Part shown: positions 8,200-17,611 of the stretch, piece by piece
Layout: each line of letters starts with the position of its first letter
Numbering within the stretch: the first letter of the stretch is position 1
Translations under genes and position numbers: made by a program
The notes under the pieces: generated by a model
Told to the model about the DNA's origin: nothing
Databases searched by the model: none
The model's input: the letters and a program-made list of their open reading frames with translations, nothing else
From: Prevotella sp. Rep29
GTDB taxonomy: Bacteria > Bacteroidota > Bacteroidia > Bacteroidales > Bacteroidaceae
Direction of reading: 5' to 3'
Length of the DNA stretch: 64,000 nt
Assembly (NCBI RefSeq): GCF_019551475.1
Contig: NZ_CP047159.1
Location: forward strand, 1,550,001 to 1,614,000

Positions 8200-10173
8200 G
8201 TGCGTTTCGACAATGCATCTATTGTAGTATATTATTGCTTAATCCAAATGAATATTATAAATTTAGGAATTCTTGCTCACATTGATGCAGGAAAAACTTC
8301 CGTAACCGAGAATCTGCTGTTTGCCAGTGGAGCAACGGAAAAGTGCGGCTGTGTGGATAATGGTGACACCATAATGGACTCTATGGATATAGAGAAACGT
8401 AGAGGAATTACTGTCCGGGCTTCTACGACATCTATTATCTGGAATGGAGTGAAATGCAATATCATTGACACTCCGGGACACATGGATTTTATTGCGGAAG
8501 TGGAGCGGACATTCAAAATGCTTGATGGAGCAGTCCTCATCTTATCCGCAAAGGAAGGCATACAAGCGCAGACAAAGCTGCTGTTCAATACTTTACAGAA
8601 GCTGCAAATCCCGACAATTATATTTATCAACAAAATTGACCGTGCCGGTGTGAATTTGGAGCGTTTGTATCTGGATATAAAAACAAATCTGTCGCAAGAT
8701 GTCCTGTTTATGCAAACTGTTGTCGATGGATCGGTTTATCCGATTTGCTCCCAAACATATATAAAGGAAGAATACAAAGAATTTGTATGCAACCATGACG
8801 ACAATATATTGGAACGATATTTGGCGGATAGCGAAATATCACCGGCTGATTATTGGAATACGGTAATAGCTCTTGTGGCAAAAGCCAAGGTCTATCCGGT
8901 ACTACATGGATCAGCAATGTTCAATATCGGTATCAATGAGTTGTTGGACGCCATCTCTTCTTTTATACTTCCTCCGGCATCAGTCTCAAACAGACTTTCA
9001 GCTTATCTCTATAAGATAGAGCATGACCCCAAAGGACATAAAAGAAGTTTTCTAAAAATAATTGACGGAAGTCTGAGACTTCGAGACGTTGTAAGAATCA
9101 ACGATTCGGAAAAGTTCATCAAGATTAAAAATCTAAAGACTATTTATCAGGGCAGAGAGATAAATGTTGATGAAGTGGGTGCCAATGATATCGCAATTGT
9201 AGAAGATATAGCAGATTTTCGAATAGGAGATTATTTAGGTGCTAAACCTTGTTTGATTCAAGGATTATCCCATCAGCATCCCGCTCTCAAATCCTCCGTC
9301 CGGCCAGACAAGCCCGAAGAGAGAAGCAAGGTGATATCCGCTCTGAATACATTGTGGATTGAAGACCCGTCTTTGTCCTTTTCCATAAACTCATATAGTG
9401 ATGAATTGGAAATCTCGTTATATGGTTTAACCCAGAAGGAAATCATACAGACATTGCTGGAAGAACGATTTTCCGTAAAGGTCCATTTTGATGAGATCAA
9501 GACTATCTACAAAGAACGACCTATAAAAAAGGTCAATAAGATTATTCAGATCGAAGTGCCACCCAACCCTTATTGGGCCACAATAGGGCTGACTCTTGAA
9601 CCCTTGCCGTTAGGAACAGGGTTGCAGATCGAAAGTGACATCTCCTATGGTTATCTGAACCATTCTTTTCAAAATGCCGTTTTTGAAGGGATTCGTATGT
9701 CTTGCCAATCGGGATTACATGGATGGGAAGTGACAGATCTGAAAGTAACTTTTACTCAAGCCGAGTATTATAGCCCGGTAAGTACACCTGCTGATTTTAG
9801 ACAATTGACCCCTTATGTCTTCAGGCTGGCTTTGCAACAGTCAGGTGTAGACATTCTCGAACCGATGCTATATTTTGAGTTGCAGATCCCCCAGGTGGCG
9901 AGTTCCAAAGCTATTACAGATTTGCAAAAAATGATGTCTGAGATTGAAGACATCAGTTGCAATAATGATTGGTGTCATATTAAAGGGAAAGTTCCATTAA
10001 ATACAAGTAAAGACTACGTCTCAGAAGTAAGTTCATACACTAAGGGCTTAGGCGTTTTTATGGTTAAGCCATGCGGGTATCAAATAACAAAAGGCGATTA
10101 TTCTGATAATATCCGCATGAACGAAAAAGATAAACTTTTATTCATGTTCCAAAAATCAATGTCATCAAAATAA
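8200..10173 (+). CDS. tet(Q): tetracycline resistance ribosomal protection protein Tet(Q)
   Basis: An EF-G-like GTPase that removes tetracycline from the ribosome. Seen: G1 AHIDAGKT, G2/G3 region RGITVRAST and DTPGHMDF, and NKID, followed by EF-G-like domains; the sequence reads as Tet(Q) throughout. Two starts are possible: GTG 8200 (657 aa), with a strong GAGGAGGT box, or ATG 8248 (641 aa) without one; databases use both. The gene is full length with no disruption. Its stop overlaps the rteA start (TAATGG), preserving the tetQ-rteA operon order of CTnDOT-type elements. Context shows acquired resistance on a mobile island. Confidence 0.97.
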   Translation: MRFDNASIVVYYCLIQMNIINLGILAHIDAGKTSVTENLLFASGATEKCGCVDNGDTIMDSMDIEKRRGITVRASTTSIIWNGVKCNIIDTPGHMDFIAEVERTFKMLDGAVLILSAKEGIQAQTKLLFNTLQKLQIPTIIFINKIDRAGVNLERLYLDIKTNLSQDVLFMQTVVDGSVYPICSQTYIKEEYKEFVCNHDDNILERYLADSEISPADYWNTVIALVAKAKVYPVLHGSAMFNIGINELLDAISSFILPPASVSNRLSAYLYKIEHDPKGHKRSFLKIIDGSLRLRDVVRINDSEKFIKIKNLKTIYQGREINVDEVGANDIAIVEDIADFRIGDYLGAKPCLIQGLSHQHPALKSSVRPDKPEERSKVISALNTLWIEDPSLSFSINSYSDELEISLYGLTQKEIIQTLLEERFSVKVHFDEIKTIYKERPIKKVNKIIQIEVPPNPYWATIGLTLEPLPLGTGLQIESDISYGYLNHSFQNAVFEGIRMSCQSGLHGWEVTDLKVTFTQAEYYSPVSTPADFRQLTPYVFRLALQQSGVDILEPMLYFELQIPQVASSKAITDLQKMMSEIEDISCNNDWCHIKGKVPLNTSKDYVSEVSSYTKGLGVFMVKPCGYQITKGDYSDNIRMNEKDKLLFMFQKSMSSK

Positions 10174-11159
10174 TGGAGCGGTCAGGAAATTTCTATAAGG
10201 CAATACGGTTGGGATATATACTTATCTCCATTCTTATCGGATGTATGGCATATAATAGCCTCTATGAATGGCAGGAGATAGAAGCATTAGAACTTGGCAA
10301 TAAAAAAATAGACGAGCTCCGAAAAGAAATAAACAATATCAATATTCAAATGATAAAATTTTCTCTATTGGGTGAAACAATACTGGAATGGAACGATAAA
10401 GATATCGAGCATTACCATGCACGGCGTATGGCAATGGACAGTATGCTCTGCCGTTTCAAGGTCACCTATCCAGCAGAGCGTATCGATAGTGTGCGCAGTC
10501 TTTTAGAGGATAAGGAACGACAGATGTTCCAGATAGTCCGGTTAATGGATGAACAACAATCTATTAACAAGAAGATAGCCAATCAAATTCCGGTTATTGT
10601 GCAGAAAAGTGTGCAGGAACAGTCCAAAAAGCCAAAACGAAAAGGTTTCTTGGGCATCTTCGGCAAAAAAGAGGGAACGAAGCCAACGACAACAACGACT
10701 ACGCTCCGTTCATCCAATAGAAACATGGTCAACGAACAGAAAGCGCAGAGCCGTCGATTGTCAGAACAAGCCGATAGTCTTGCTGCCCGTAATGCAGAAC
10801 TTAACAGACAACTGCAAGGATTGATTTGCCAAATCGAAAAGAAGGTACAATCTGATTTACAAAATAGAGAAAGCGAGATAACAGCGATGCGTAAAAAATC
10901 ATTTATGCAGATAGGCGGCTTGATGGGATTTGTTCTTTTGCTGTTGGTCATTTCCTATATCATCATACACCGTGATGCAAAGAACATTAAACGATACAAA
11001 CGCAAGACAACGGATTTGATCGAGCAATTGGAACAGTCCGTGCAACAAAATGAGGTACTCATAACCTCCCGAAAGAAAGCGGTACATACTATTACCCATG
11101 AGTTGCGTACACCACTGACGGCAATAACCGGCTATACCGAACTTTTGCGGAAAGAATGA
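10173..11159 (+). pseudogene. rteA: truncated sensor histidine kinase RteA
   Basis: N-terminal part (328 aa) of RteA, the tetracycline-responsive sensor kinase of CTnDOT-like elements. Seen: a membrane segment near residues 11-25, a coiled periplasmic region, a Thr-rich linker (TTTTTT near 174), a second membrane helix near 243-263, and the H-box HELRTPLTAITGYTE. The frame stops right after the H-box, so the ATP-binding domain is absent, and no rteB follows. Element excision and transfer control by RteA/RteB is therefore probably lost, while tet(Q) remains. Sequence after 11160 is unrelated; 11160-11449 has no convincing gene, only several GCTACA/TGTAGC-like words. Confidence 0.85.
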
Positions 11160-11449
11160 TTTCCTACCCAATCATACAACAAAAAGAATCTTTTATATAA
11201 GACATGCCATTTTTTCTTGTAGCGATGTAGCGAAACACTTGCAAATGGTAAATTTTCGCTGAGCATCAATACCTTATGGTTCGCTACAACATGTGTATCT
11301 CGCTATTTTTCGCTACAGGATTGACAAATAAAAACAGGAATCGCTACCAAGCGACCCCTGCTCCTGTTTAACTTAAATTGTAATCGTATGAAAAATGAAA
11401 AAATCAGTTTGTATTCCTTATATTACTCATATTACTGGTGTTACTTACA

Positions 11450-11827
11450 TTACTGTATATTCTTCGGCCATTCCCCTTTGTTTTTTATTTGTTCCTTAAG
11501 GTTTTTGACAACAAATTCCAAGGAATCAATAAGAGTTTCTATCTCAGCATCACCACCGACAACTATCTCAACAAAGTCCACATGGGAAAAATGAACTTCA
11601 TAAGTTTCAATAGAGCCTTCTATATCTCCCAAAATGTTACACCGCATATCTGTACTTGATGCGTCAGATAATCGAACTAAGGCCCTTCCACCATGCCCAG
11701 TGTCTCCGCCATGGTATCCATTGGTTCCAGTTTCGACTTCTAATCTATTGCAATTAACCATTTCGGTTTTTACGGTTTTAATGAACTCACGATCAATCCG
11801 TCTAATATTTCTCTTTATATCTTCCAT
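11450..11827 (-). CDS. hypothetical glycine-rich motif protein
   Basis: A 125-aa protein of unknown function beginning MEDIKRNIRRID. Its striking feature is a segment around residues 33-50 rich in Gly, Asp and His (ETGTNGYHGGDTGHGG), followed by an acidic, beta-rich half. The longer frame to 11881 would overlap topB; the start at 11827 lies 11 bp downstream of the topB stop and is preferred. It is probably the last gene of the leftward umuD-topB transcript. No membrane segment is visible. Confidence 0.6.
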   Translation of the reverse strand: MEDIKRNIRRIDREFIKTVKTEMVNCNRLEVETGTNGYHGGDTGHGGRALVRLSDASSTDMRCNILGDIEGSIETYEVHFSHVDFVEIVVGGDAEIETLIDSLEFVVKNLKEQIKNKGEWPKNIQ

Positions 11828-11838
11828 AATTGTTATTC

Positions 11839-14070
11839 TTATTTCATATTCTTGAATTCGTTGCACTTCGGACATACCCAATACTGTTGCTTTGTCTTCT
11901 TGCTATAGACCTGGCATAGTGGCACACCACACTGAGGACAAAGCTTTACCACAGGCTTCTTTCTGCTATCAGCATAAAAGACAGTCTTTCCAGTTGTCGG
12001 ATGCACGCAAGACTTCTCCTCACAGACCCAGAAATGATTCTTCGTCTTGGAAGAATACTTTCGTGCCAACGTCTTACGACGGCAAACAGGACATTCCTCA
12101 TGAGGAACTTCCTGATCATTCTTACTTACACCGCCTGTTGAAGCCACGTACCGAGACGAGCCTTCAGCAAAGGCGATATTCTCCAGAACCATCTTCTGGG
12201 TTTCTTCAAGAAAATCGCCCAGCTCCATCTTTCCCTCAGCAATAGCAGAAAGGTTATATTCCATGACAGCCGTCAGGTCTGGTTTGGTCAATGACTCATG
12301 AATGCCATCAATCATGGCAGTACCAAACGCTGTCGGAACAAGTTCCTTACCCTTTTTCTGAATACAGGGAAGAATATCAGACTTACCAGACTTTGTGGCA
12401 AGCAAATCAGCAATGATACTGTCACGAGTGGCTGGTGTACCAATACCCTTACATTCCTTCAGCTTCTCTTTGTTTGGATTGTCTGGACTGACAAAACGCC
12501 AGATGTTGGTCATGGCTGCCAACAGAGAGCCCTCCGTGAAACGCTTTGGCGGGGTCGTTTTCTTCGTATCTATAATATATATAGGTATAGGAATTATATC
12601 ACCTTTAGCCAACATCGGCACCTCCTTTACTTCATCGTCTTTGTCATCTGACTTTGAAATGCTTCGCCATCCAGGAGAGACTATCGTCTTTCCGCTGCCT
12701 GCAAAGACATAGCCTTTGGCTGTCAGTTCATATTTCACCACGTCATACTTGCATGGAGGATAGAACTGAATCATGTACCTCACAGCTATCATCTCATAGA
12801 CTTCTCGCTCCCGTTCGTCAAGTCCCTTGGGGATAACACCTGTAGGAATAATGGCATGGTGTGCGCTCACCTTACCATCATTGAAACATCGGCTTTGAAT
12901 ACTCGTGTCTGCTCTCGAAGCAGCTTCAAGCCCATATTCTGCAAGGGCTTTCAGTATGCGCCCAGCGTCGCCATGCTGACTGGTAGGGATATAGTTGCAG
13001 TCGGAACGAGGATAGCTCACGAATTTCTTCTCATACAAAGACTGCACCTTGGTAAGCACATCCGACGGCGACATGCCATAGCGTTTATTGGCTTCCACCT
13101 GAAGCGTATCAAGCGAATAAGGCAATGGAGCACCCTCTGTCTGGCTCTTCCGTTCACTGAAAGTGACACGAGCCGGTTGGTTCTTGATTTCATTCTGAAT
13201 CTTCTCTACATAGTCACGTTGGATAATGCGCCCCTCGCTATCGAGAGGTGCTTCATCCGAAGGTTTCAAGATTGCCGAGAATGGGATGCCGTTCTTTGAA
13301 TACTTTCCCGTCAGTTCATAGTACTCCACAGAATGGAAATTTTGAATTTCCTTTTCTCTTTCGACAACAAGGGCAAGTGTCGGTACCTTGACCCTGCCTA
13401 CTCGCCACACTCCTGCAGCTCCATGTTTCCTGGCACTAACGGTATATGCTCTCGACAAGTTGATGCCAACCAGCCAGTCGGCACGCTCTCTTGCCAGCCC
13501 TGCATGATAGAGTGGCTTGTATTTCTCATTAGGTTCTATATGGTCGAATGCCCGCTTCAAGCTGTCGGTGTCCTTTGCATTGATAAGAATACGACGCACC
13601 TCTCCCTTATATCCGACATACTCCAAAATCTCGTCAATAAGAAGCTGGCCTTCCCTGTCCGGGTCACCGCCATTGACCACAACATCCGCTTTACCTAAAA
13701 CACTGCGAATATACTCAAACTGCTCTTTGGTAGATGGTGAAGGACGTTTCTTCCATGTAGATGGGATGACGGGATATGTACTAAAATCAGCATATTCCTT
13801 ACCATATGCTTCAGGCATGGCTGTCATCATGATATGCCCGTAGGCCCACGTCACAATAACATCCCCCTTCTGGTAACAGTGTTTATGCTTGTACGAGCTG
13901 TAATCACTCCACATATTATAAGACACTTGGTTCCCAAAATCAAATATGATTTTAAGGCCAGAAGAGAGTTCTTTCTCAATGCCTTTTACCTCACAATAAT
14001 AACGTTTTGTTTGTGCATAAGAACACATAACAACGAGGAAAAGCAAAAGACTTGTTATAATTCTTTTCAT
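11839..14070 (-). CDS. topB: chimeric DNA topoisomerase III (exported-protein N-terminus fused to TopB)
   Basis: Most of this 743-aa frame is a type IA topoisomerase: Toprim DPDREG motif, active-site tyrosine in FVSYPRSD, and two C-terminal four-cysteine zinc motifs (CPVC...C....C and CPQC...CPKC). The start is abnormal. Residues 1-20 form a signal peptide (MKRIITSLLLFLVVMCSYAQ), and residues to about 57 (RYYCEVKGIEKELSSGLKI...) resemble a small exported Bacteroidales protein. Topo III homology begins only near KGDVIVTWAYGHIM. The usual AEKPSVA motif with the metal-binding glutamate is missing, so activity is doubtful. The frame continues 9 residues upstream to 14097, but this would overlap umuD. 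It looks like an in-frame recombination junction. Confidence 0.8.
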   Translation of the reverse strand: MKRIITSLLLFLVVMCSYAQTKRYYCEVKGIEKELSSGLKIIFDFGNQVSYNMWSDYSSYKHKHCYQKGDVIVTWAYGHIMMTAMPEAYGKEYADFSTYPVIPSTWKKRPSPSTKEQFEYIRSVLGKADVVVNGGDPDREGQLLIDEILEYVGYKGEVRRILINAKDTDSLKRAFDHIEPNEKYKPLYHAGLARERADWLVGINLSRAYTVSARKHGAAGVWRVGRVKVPTLALVVEREKEIQNFHSVEYYELTGKYSKNGIPFSAILKPSDEAPLDSEGRIIQRDYVEKIQNEIKNQPARVTFSERKSQTEGAPLPYSLDTLQVEANKRYGMSPSDVLTKVQSLYEKKFVSYPRSDCNYIPTSQHGDAGRILKALAEYGLEAASRADTSIQSRCFNDGKVSAHHAIIPTGVIPKGLDEREREVYEMIAVRYMIQFYPPCKYDVVKYELTAKGYVFAGSGKTIVSPGWRSISKSDDKDDEVKEVPMLAKGDIIPIPIYIIDTKKTTPPKRFTEGSLLAAMTNIWRFVSPDNPNKEKLKECKGIGTPATRDSIIADLLATKSGKSDILPCIQKKGKELVPTAFGTAMIDGIHESLTKPDLTAVMEYNLSAIAEGKMELGDFLEETQKMVLENIAFAEGSSRYVASTGGVSKNDQEVPHEECPVCRRKTLARKYSSKTKNHFWVCEEKSCVHPTTGKTVFYADSRKKPVVKLCPQCGVPLCQVYSKKTKQQYWVCPKCNEFKNMK

Positions 14071-14087
14071 AATGTTTATATTAATTA

Positions 14088-14522
14088 TTATCGCCATTTT
14101 TTAATAGTCCAAATCACAACACCCCACACTTCAAAGTCATCATCTGCATCGATGCGTATAGGCTTGAAATCCTTGTTTGCAGGACGCAACTCGATGTAGC
14201 CGTCCTTTCGGTGACGCAGGTCGAGGTACTTGATGGTGAACTCATCATTGATATATCCCACGACCACATCACCGTCTTGTGGTTCGACGGAACGGTCAAT
14301 GACAGCTATGTCACCATCATTGATGCCAGCTTCAATCATCGAATCGCCTTCCACTTTCCCATAGAATGTAGCTTCAGGATTGCGAATAAGGTCACGATTG
14401 AAGTCCAGCGTCTCATGGCTGTAATCATCAGCTGGAGATGGAAATCCAGCTTTGATGCCAGGAGCGAACTGAAGCTTCAGTTTCTTCTCAAAGTCACCTT
14501 GTATGATTTGAATGTTAGACAT
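14088..14522 (-). CDS. umuD: UmuD-like translesion polymerase subunit, S24 peptidase
   Basis: A 144-aa SOS-type self-cleaving protein. Seen: cleavage region KAGFPSPADDY (Ala-Gly bond), catalytic Ser in VEGDSMIEAG and catalytic Lys in EFTIKYL, in the LexA/UmuD order. Its partner umuC normally follows directly, but here the chimeric topB starts 17 bp downstream, so umuC is missing. The start at 14522 gives the family-typical N-terminus; an upstream extension is not supported. It may pair with a chromosomal UmuC elsewhere. Confidence 0.88.
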   Translation of the reverse strand: MSNIQIIQGDFEKKLKLQFAPGIKAGFPSPADDYSHETLDFNRDLIRNPEATFYGKVEGDSMIEAGINDGDIAVIDRSVEPQDGDVVVGYINDEFTIKYLDLRHRKDGYIELRPANKDFKPIRIDADDDFEVWGVVIWTIKKWR

Positions 14523-14523
14523 A

Positions 14524-14961
14524 TTATATTTTCTCTTTTTGATAAAGACACTTTCCTTTTCTGTAATGATTAGGAGATAGCCTTTTAATACTTTCAAATG
14601 CTAATCTGTAGTCCTTAACACACCATTCCCATGCTTCTTGCATGACATAGTTCTTGTCATATAGAATCCAAATCAATTTATCCCATTCATAATTTGATGC
14701 TTTTGGAACCATTGTTACGGGACTCCCTTTTTTGCCGCTTGGACGATTGGCTTTTACTTGGTATCTTGTATTCTTAAAAACAAAATCAACGCCTTTACTT
14801 ACTGCTGTTTTGTCTTTCATGTATTCAGAATACTCGTTCTCAGGCATCCCAATTAACATAGCAGCGTCATATTCGGAAATGGCACTTGTAATTGATGGAG
14901 CAACCCCGAAGTTTTCTTGCCATAGCAAGGCAATATCTATAAGTTTATTTCTTAAAGTCAT
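14524..14961 (-). CDS. hypothetical protein, possible PD-(D/E)XK-like fold
   Basis: A 145-aa protein ending one base before umuD starts, so probably cotranscribed. A central segment GVDFVFKNTRYQVKANRPSG (about residues 57-76) has the D...(Q)xK spacing of restriction-endonuclease-like folds with Gln in place of Glu; the C-terminal half is Trp-rich. Assignment as a nuclease is inference. The ATG at 14961 is favoured over a start at 15018, which would overlap the upstream kinase gene more deeply. Confidence 0.55.
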   Translation of the reverse strand: MTLRNKLIDIALLWQENFGVAPSITSAISEYDAAMLIGMPENEYSEYMKDKTAVSKGVDFVFKNTRYQVKANRPSGKKGSPVTMVPKASNYEWDKLIWILYDKNYVMQEAWEWCVKDYRLAFESIKRLSPNHYRKGKCLYQKEKI

Positions 14962-14984
14962 ATCACACTCAGATAAATTGGAAT

Positions 14985-15509
14985 TTACTGTTCTAAGAGT
15001 TCTTCTAAAGACTGCCAATAATCTGTATCAATCATTGTAATCTGCTCACCACTTCGAGTAAAAGCATCAATGTAGTATCGATTGTCGAACTTCAAAGACT
15101 CTATGGTATTGTCTGTGTCGTACAACCTCTTTTCTATGGTAGAGGCGTGATTCCTTATCTCATCAATATGGGCTTCAATGTAAGCATCCGACATTGCAAG
15201 GCAAATAAACCTAATTGAATGCAAGTATTGCTCACTGAAATCATTGCGCCAACAAGAAGGGATATAACAGCCCTCAACAATGAGATTCTGATGATTCTCA
15301 ATGGCTGTCTTCACCATTTCACGCACAATAGGCCAAAGCTCATCCGTGAGGGCATCATCGTCTTCAGGAGTGAGAGCAGTCATGCCACTACGAATCAAGC
15401 CCATTTTCAAATGGTCTATAGACAAATATGGATACTTGTATTTCTCAAGCAACCGTTGTGCCAAAATCGTTTTGCCTGTATGTGAAGCACCTGTTATTAG
15501 AATAACCAT
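14985..15509 (-). CDS. P-loop AAA/adenylate-kinase-like protein
   Basis: A 174-aa soluble NTPase-fold protein with Walker A GASHTGKT at residues 7-14 and a hydrophobic strand-Glu (NLIVEGCYIP) in the Walker B position, resembling small nucleotide or 2-phosphoglycerate kinases. Substrate unknown. It lies 23 bp upstream of the preceding leftward gene and is part of the same array of cargo genes. Confidence 0.7.
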   Translation of the reverse strand: MVILITGASHTGKTILAQRLLEKYKYPYLSIDHLKMGLIRSGMTALTPEDDDALTDELWPIVREMVKTAIENHQNLIVEGCYIPSCWRNDFSEQYLHSIRFICLAMSDAYIEAHIDEIRNHASTIEKRLYDTDNTIESLKFDNRYYIDAFTRSGEQITMIDTDYWQSLEELLEQ

Positions 15510-15514
15510 AAAAA

Positions 15515-15646
15515 CTATTTTGAAATCTTTCGGATTAACGACAAATCACCACTCGACAAGGCTTTGAAATTGCGCTCTATTTTTTCTATGTACCAATCCC
15601 ACCATTTCAGTTGCAGCAGATAGGCGATGAATTCGTCGTCAAAACA
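15515..15646 (-). pseudogene. C-terminal fragment of a CatB-like xenobiotic acetyltransferase
   Basis: An open stretch of 43 codons ending in TAG, preceded by an in-frame TGA. It encodes LLQLKWWDWYIEKIERN, which matches the C-terminal helix region of hexapeptide-repeat CatB/Vat O-acetyltransferases. The acyltransferase core is absent, so this is a gene remnant. Confidence 0.6.
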
Positions 15647-15673
15647 TCATAAAGTCGCCTCGTCTTATAAGTG

Positions 15674-16774
15674 TTATAATGATTTTTCTATTCTTTTCAT
15701 TTCTTCTTCCAGATATTTCTCCAGACACTTGGCTATTTCGGGGTAATAGTCGCACAAAGTTTTGTAACGATTTCGATGCTTGGAGTAATAACGTAGGGTG
15801 GTAACTAGTTCTGGCATCCAGAGGAAGTCTCTCTCTACTTGAGCGCACATTTCTTTTTTTACCTGGTCATAAGTGAAGCCGTTCTCCTGCATATAGATGA
15901 TGACTGCTGCACGGACGACGCTCTCGTTGATGACCGTGGCGGCGTTTCCGTAGGCTTGGCTGCTCATACCTCGATAGTGTCGCCCTAACAGAGTCTTTCC
16001 AATGTCATCGAGAAGATCAGAATTTGCATCGTACAAGGCATTGACAAATGAATGGTTGAATTCATGAATAAGTGTCGAGGCATAGTCCATTCCATTTTCA
16101 AACGGACTGCTCATAGTCTCGTCAGTGTAGTAACCGCAGATGGCAAATATTTCTTTGGGTTGGCCTGTCATTTGCCTGTTCGTGCCATAGTTTCCACCCC
16201 CATTGGTAAAACCAATGATGACACGGAACTGCTCTGTCGGTTCCGTTCCATAGAACTGGGGGTACCAATCTTGGTGAAAATACTTCATCACGTTCTTCTC
16301 GTATGCCTGAAGTACGGACTCGTAGAAAGTCTGGTGCTGCTTGTAGAATTCGTGGAAGCGGGTATCGGAATAGAACTGATTGAGCCGGACGAGGAATGTA
16401 TCAATTTCTACCTTCTGCCAACGCTTTTCGAGGTCACTCTTTTCTCCTGTGAATGACACCTTATGCCCGTCAGTGTCGAGATGGACGGCCATCGACATTA
16501 CGGCATCGTAGGATATGCCGTAATTATTCCGCAGTTCTTTGATATATGCGACGGCCGGGTGCTGTCTATAGGTGGAAAACCATGTCTCCGTGTCGCTTGT
16601 GTATTGCCCGCCATTATCCATGCAATACTCACGAAAACCGGCCGTGCGGGAAATAATCGACATCAATTCTACTGTCTCTGATGTTTCAACTTTAATCTGT
16701 GCATCTGCATAACCCACTGCTGACAGCATTGTTAGCAGGAGTAGGAAATGTTTTATCTGTTTATAAAATCTCAT
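15674..16774 (-). CDS. exported putative metallopeptidase, DUF4932
   Basis: A 366-aa protein with an N-terminal signal peptide (hydrophobic residues 9-24, ending ADAQ). The zinc motif HEFNH occurs in STLIHEFNHSF, and a downstream Glu lies in VINESVVRAA; together these suggest an M-type peptidase of the DUF4932 family. Probably periplasmic. It is followed by the CatB remnant and preceded by a DUF1349 lipoprotein in the same direction. Substrate unknown. Confidence 0.75.
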   Translation of the reverse strand: MRFYKQIKHFLLLLTMLSAVGYADAQIKVETSETVELMSIISRTAGFREYCMDNGGQYTSDTETWFSTYRQHPAVAYIKELRNNYGISYDAVMSMAVHLDTDGHKVSFTGEKSDLEKRWQKVEIDTFLVRLNQFYSDTRFHEFYKQHQTFYESVLQAYEKNVMKYFHQDWYPQFYGTEPTEQFRVIIGFTNGGGNYGTNRQMTGQPKEIFAICGYYTDETMSSPFENGMDYASTLIHEFNHSFVNALYDANSDLLDDIGKTLLGRHYRGMSSQAYGNAATVINESVVRAAVIIYMQENGFTYDQVKKEMCAQVERDFLWMPELVTTLRYYSKHRNRYKTLCDYYPEIAKCLEKYLEEEMKRIEKSL

Positions 16775-16798
16775 AACTAAAACCCGATTTATCTGTTA

Positions 16799-17533
16799 CT
16801 ATTTCTTATCTGGCTGCTGGCCGTCGTGGGCCTTCCAGGCGCACTCGGTAATCTTCATGTCGGAGAATACAGCCGTGAAGGATGATTCCTCGGGCGAACA
16901 GGCATAGATGCCAAAACTGATCTCGTCGGCACCGGCATACATGTGGCAGATGCGCATCTGGCTGAACTTCTCGCCGTCGGCGGAGCACTCGATGCAGTAG
17001 TCATCTTCGCGGCGCGAGAAGCGGTACCACATGGTCTTCACATCGGCAGGAATGGCCGTCGTGGCCCAGTCGGAGTAGCCATTGTTGGTGGCTACGCTGC
17101 CCAGATGCTGAAACTCCTCGTTCTCGTATTCCACCGAGCCCTTCAGCCAGTTCTCGCTATCGAGATACATCACGATACCACATTGGTCGAAGCGGTGATG
17201 ACTCTCCGTGAAGTCAGTCTTCACCACGAAGCTGAAAAACTTCTCGCGCGTCTTCATCTGAAGCACTGGGGCATTGTCGTTCTGGAAGTGATAGTAGGTG
17301 CGCTGCCAGAGGTCGGTCTTCGGAGCGGTGGTAATGCGAATGGTATCATTCTTGATTTCACATGCGGCAGGCTCCCGCGTCCACTGGAGGCTGTCCAGAT
17401 TGATGTGGCCGCTGTCAGAGAGTGCCACCTTTACGTTGTCTACGAAATCCATAGTCGTTACTTGTTTGTTCTGCTGTCCGCATGCCGTGAGCATGAGACC
17501 AGCGCAGAGAAATGAGAATAGTTGCTTTTTCAT
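16799..17533 (-). CDS. lipoprotein with DUF1349 domain
   Basis: A 244-aa lipoprotein; the lipobox LTAC is at residues 15-18. The rest is a beta-sandwich-like DUF1349 domain, rich in Trp and aromatic residues (TDLWQRTYYHF, WYRFSRREDDY), akin to carbohydrate-binding concanavalin folds. Likely anchored in the outer or inner membrane facing the periplasm. Ligand unknown. GC-rich codons differ from its AT-rich neighbours, hinting at a separate origin. Confidence 0.75.
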   Translation of the reverse strand: MKKQLFSFLCAGLMLTACGQQNKQVTTMDFVDNVKVALSDSGHINLDSLQWTREPAACEIKNDTIRITTAPKTDLWQRTYYHFQNDNAPVLQMKTREKFFSFVVKTDFTESHHRFDQCGIVMYLDSENWLKGSVEYENEEFQHLGSVATNNGYSDWATTAIPADVKTMWYRFSRREDDYCIECSADGEKFSQMRICHMYAGADEISFGIYACSPEESSFTAVFSDMKITECAWKAHDGQQPDKK

Positions 17534-17611
17534 ATTTGTTTTTATTGTCCGCTAAATTGGAACTTAACAGTTAATTATATTTATCTTCAATTACTATGAG
17601 TCTCAATACAC

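Noticed and set aside
11388..11659. Overlapping hydrophobic plus-strand frames after rteA
   Set aside because: They overlap the minus-strand glycine-rich gene, change frame and have no family resemblance; at most a truncated gene start.
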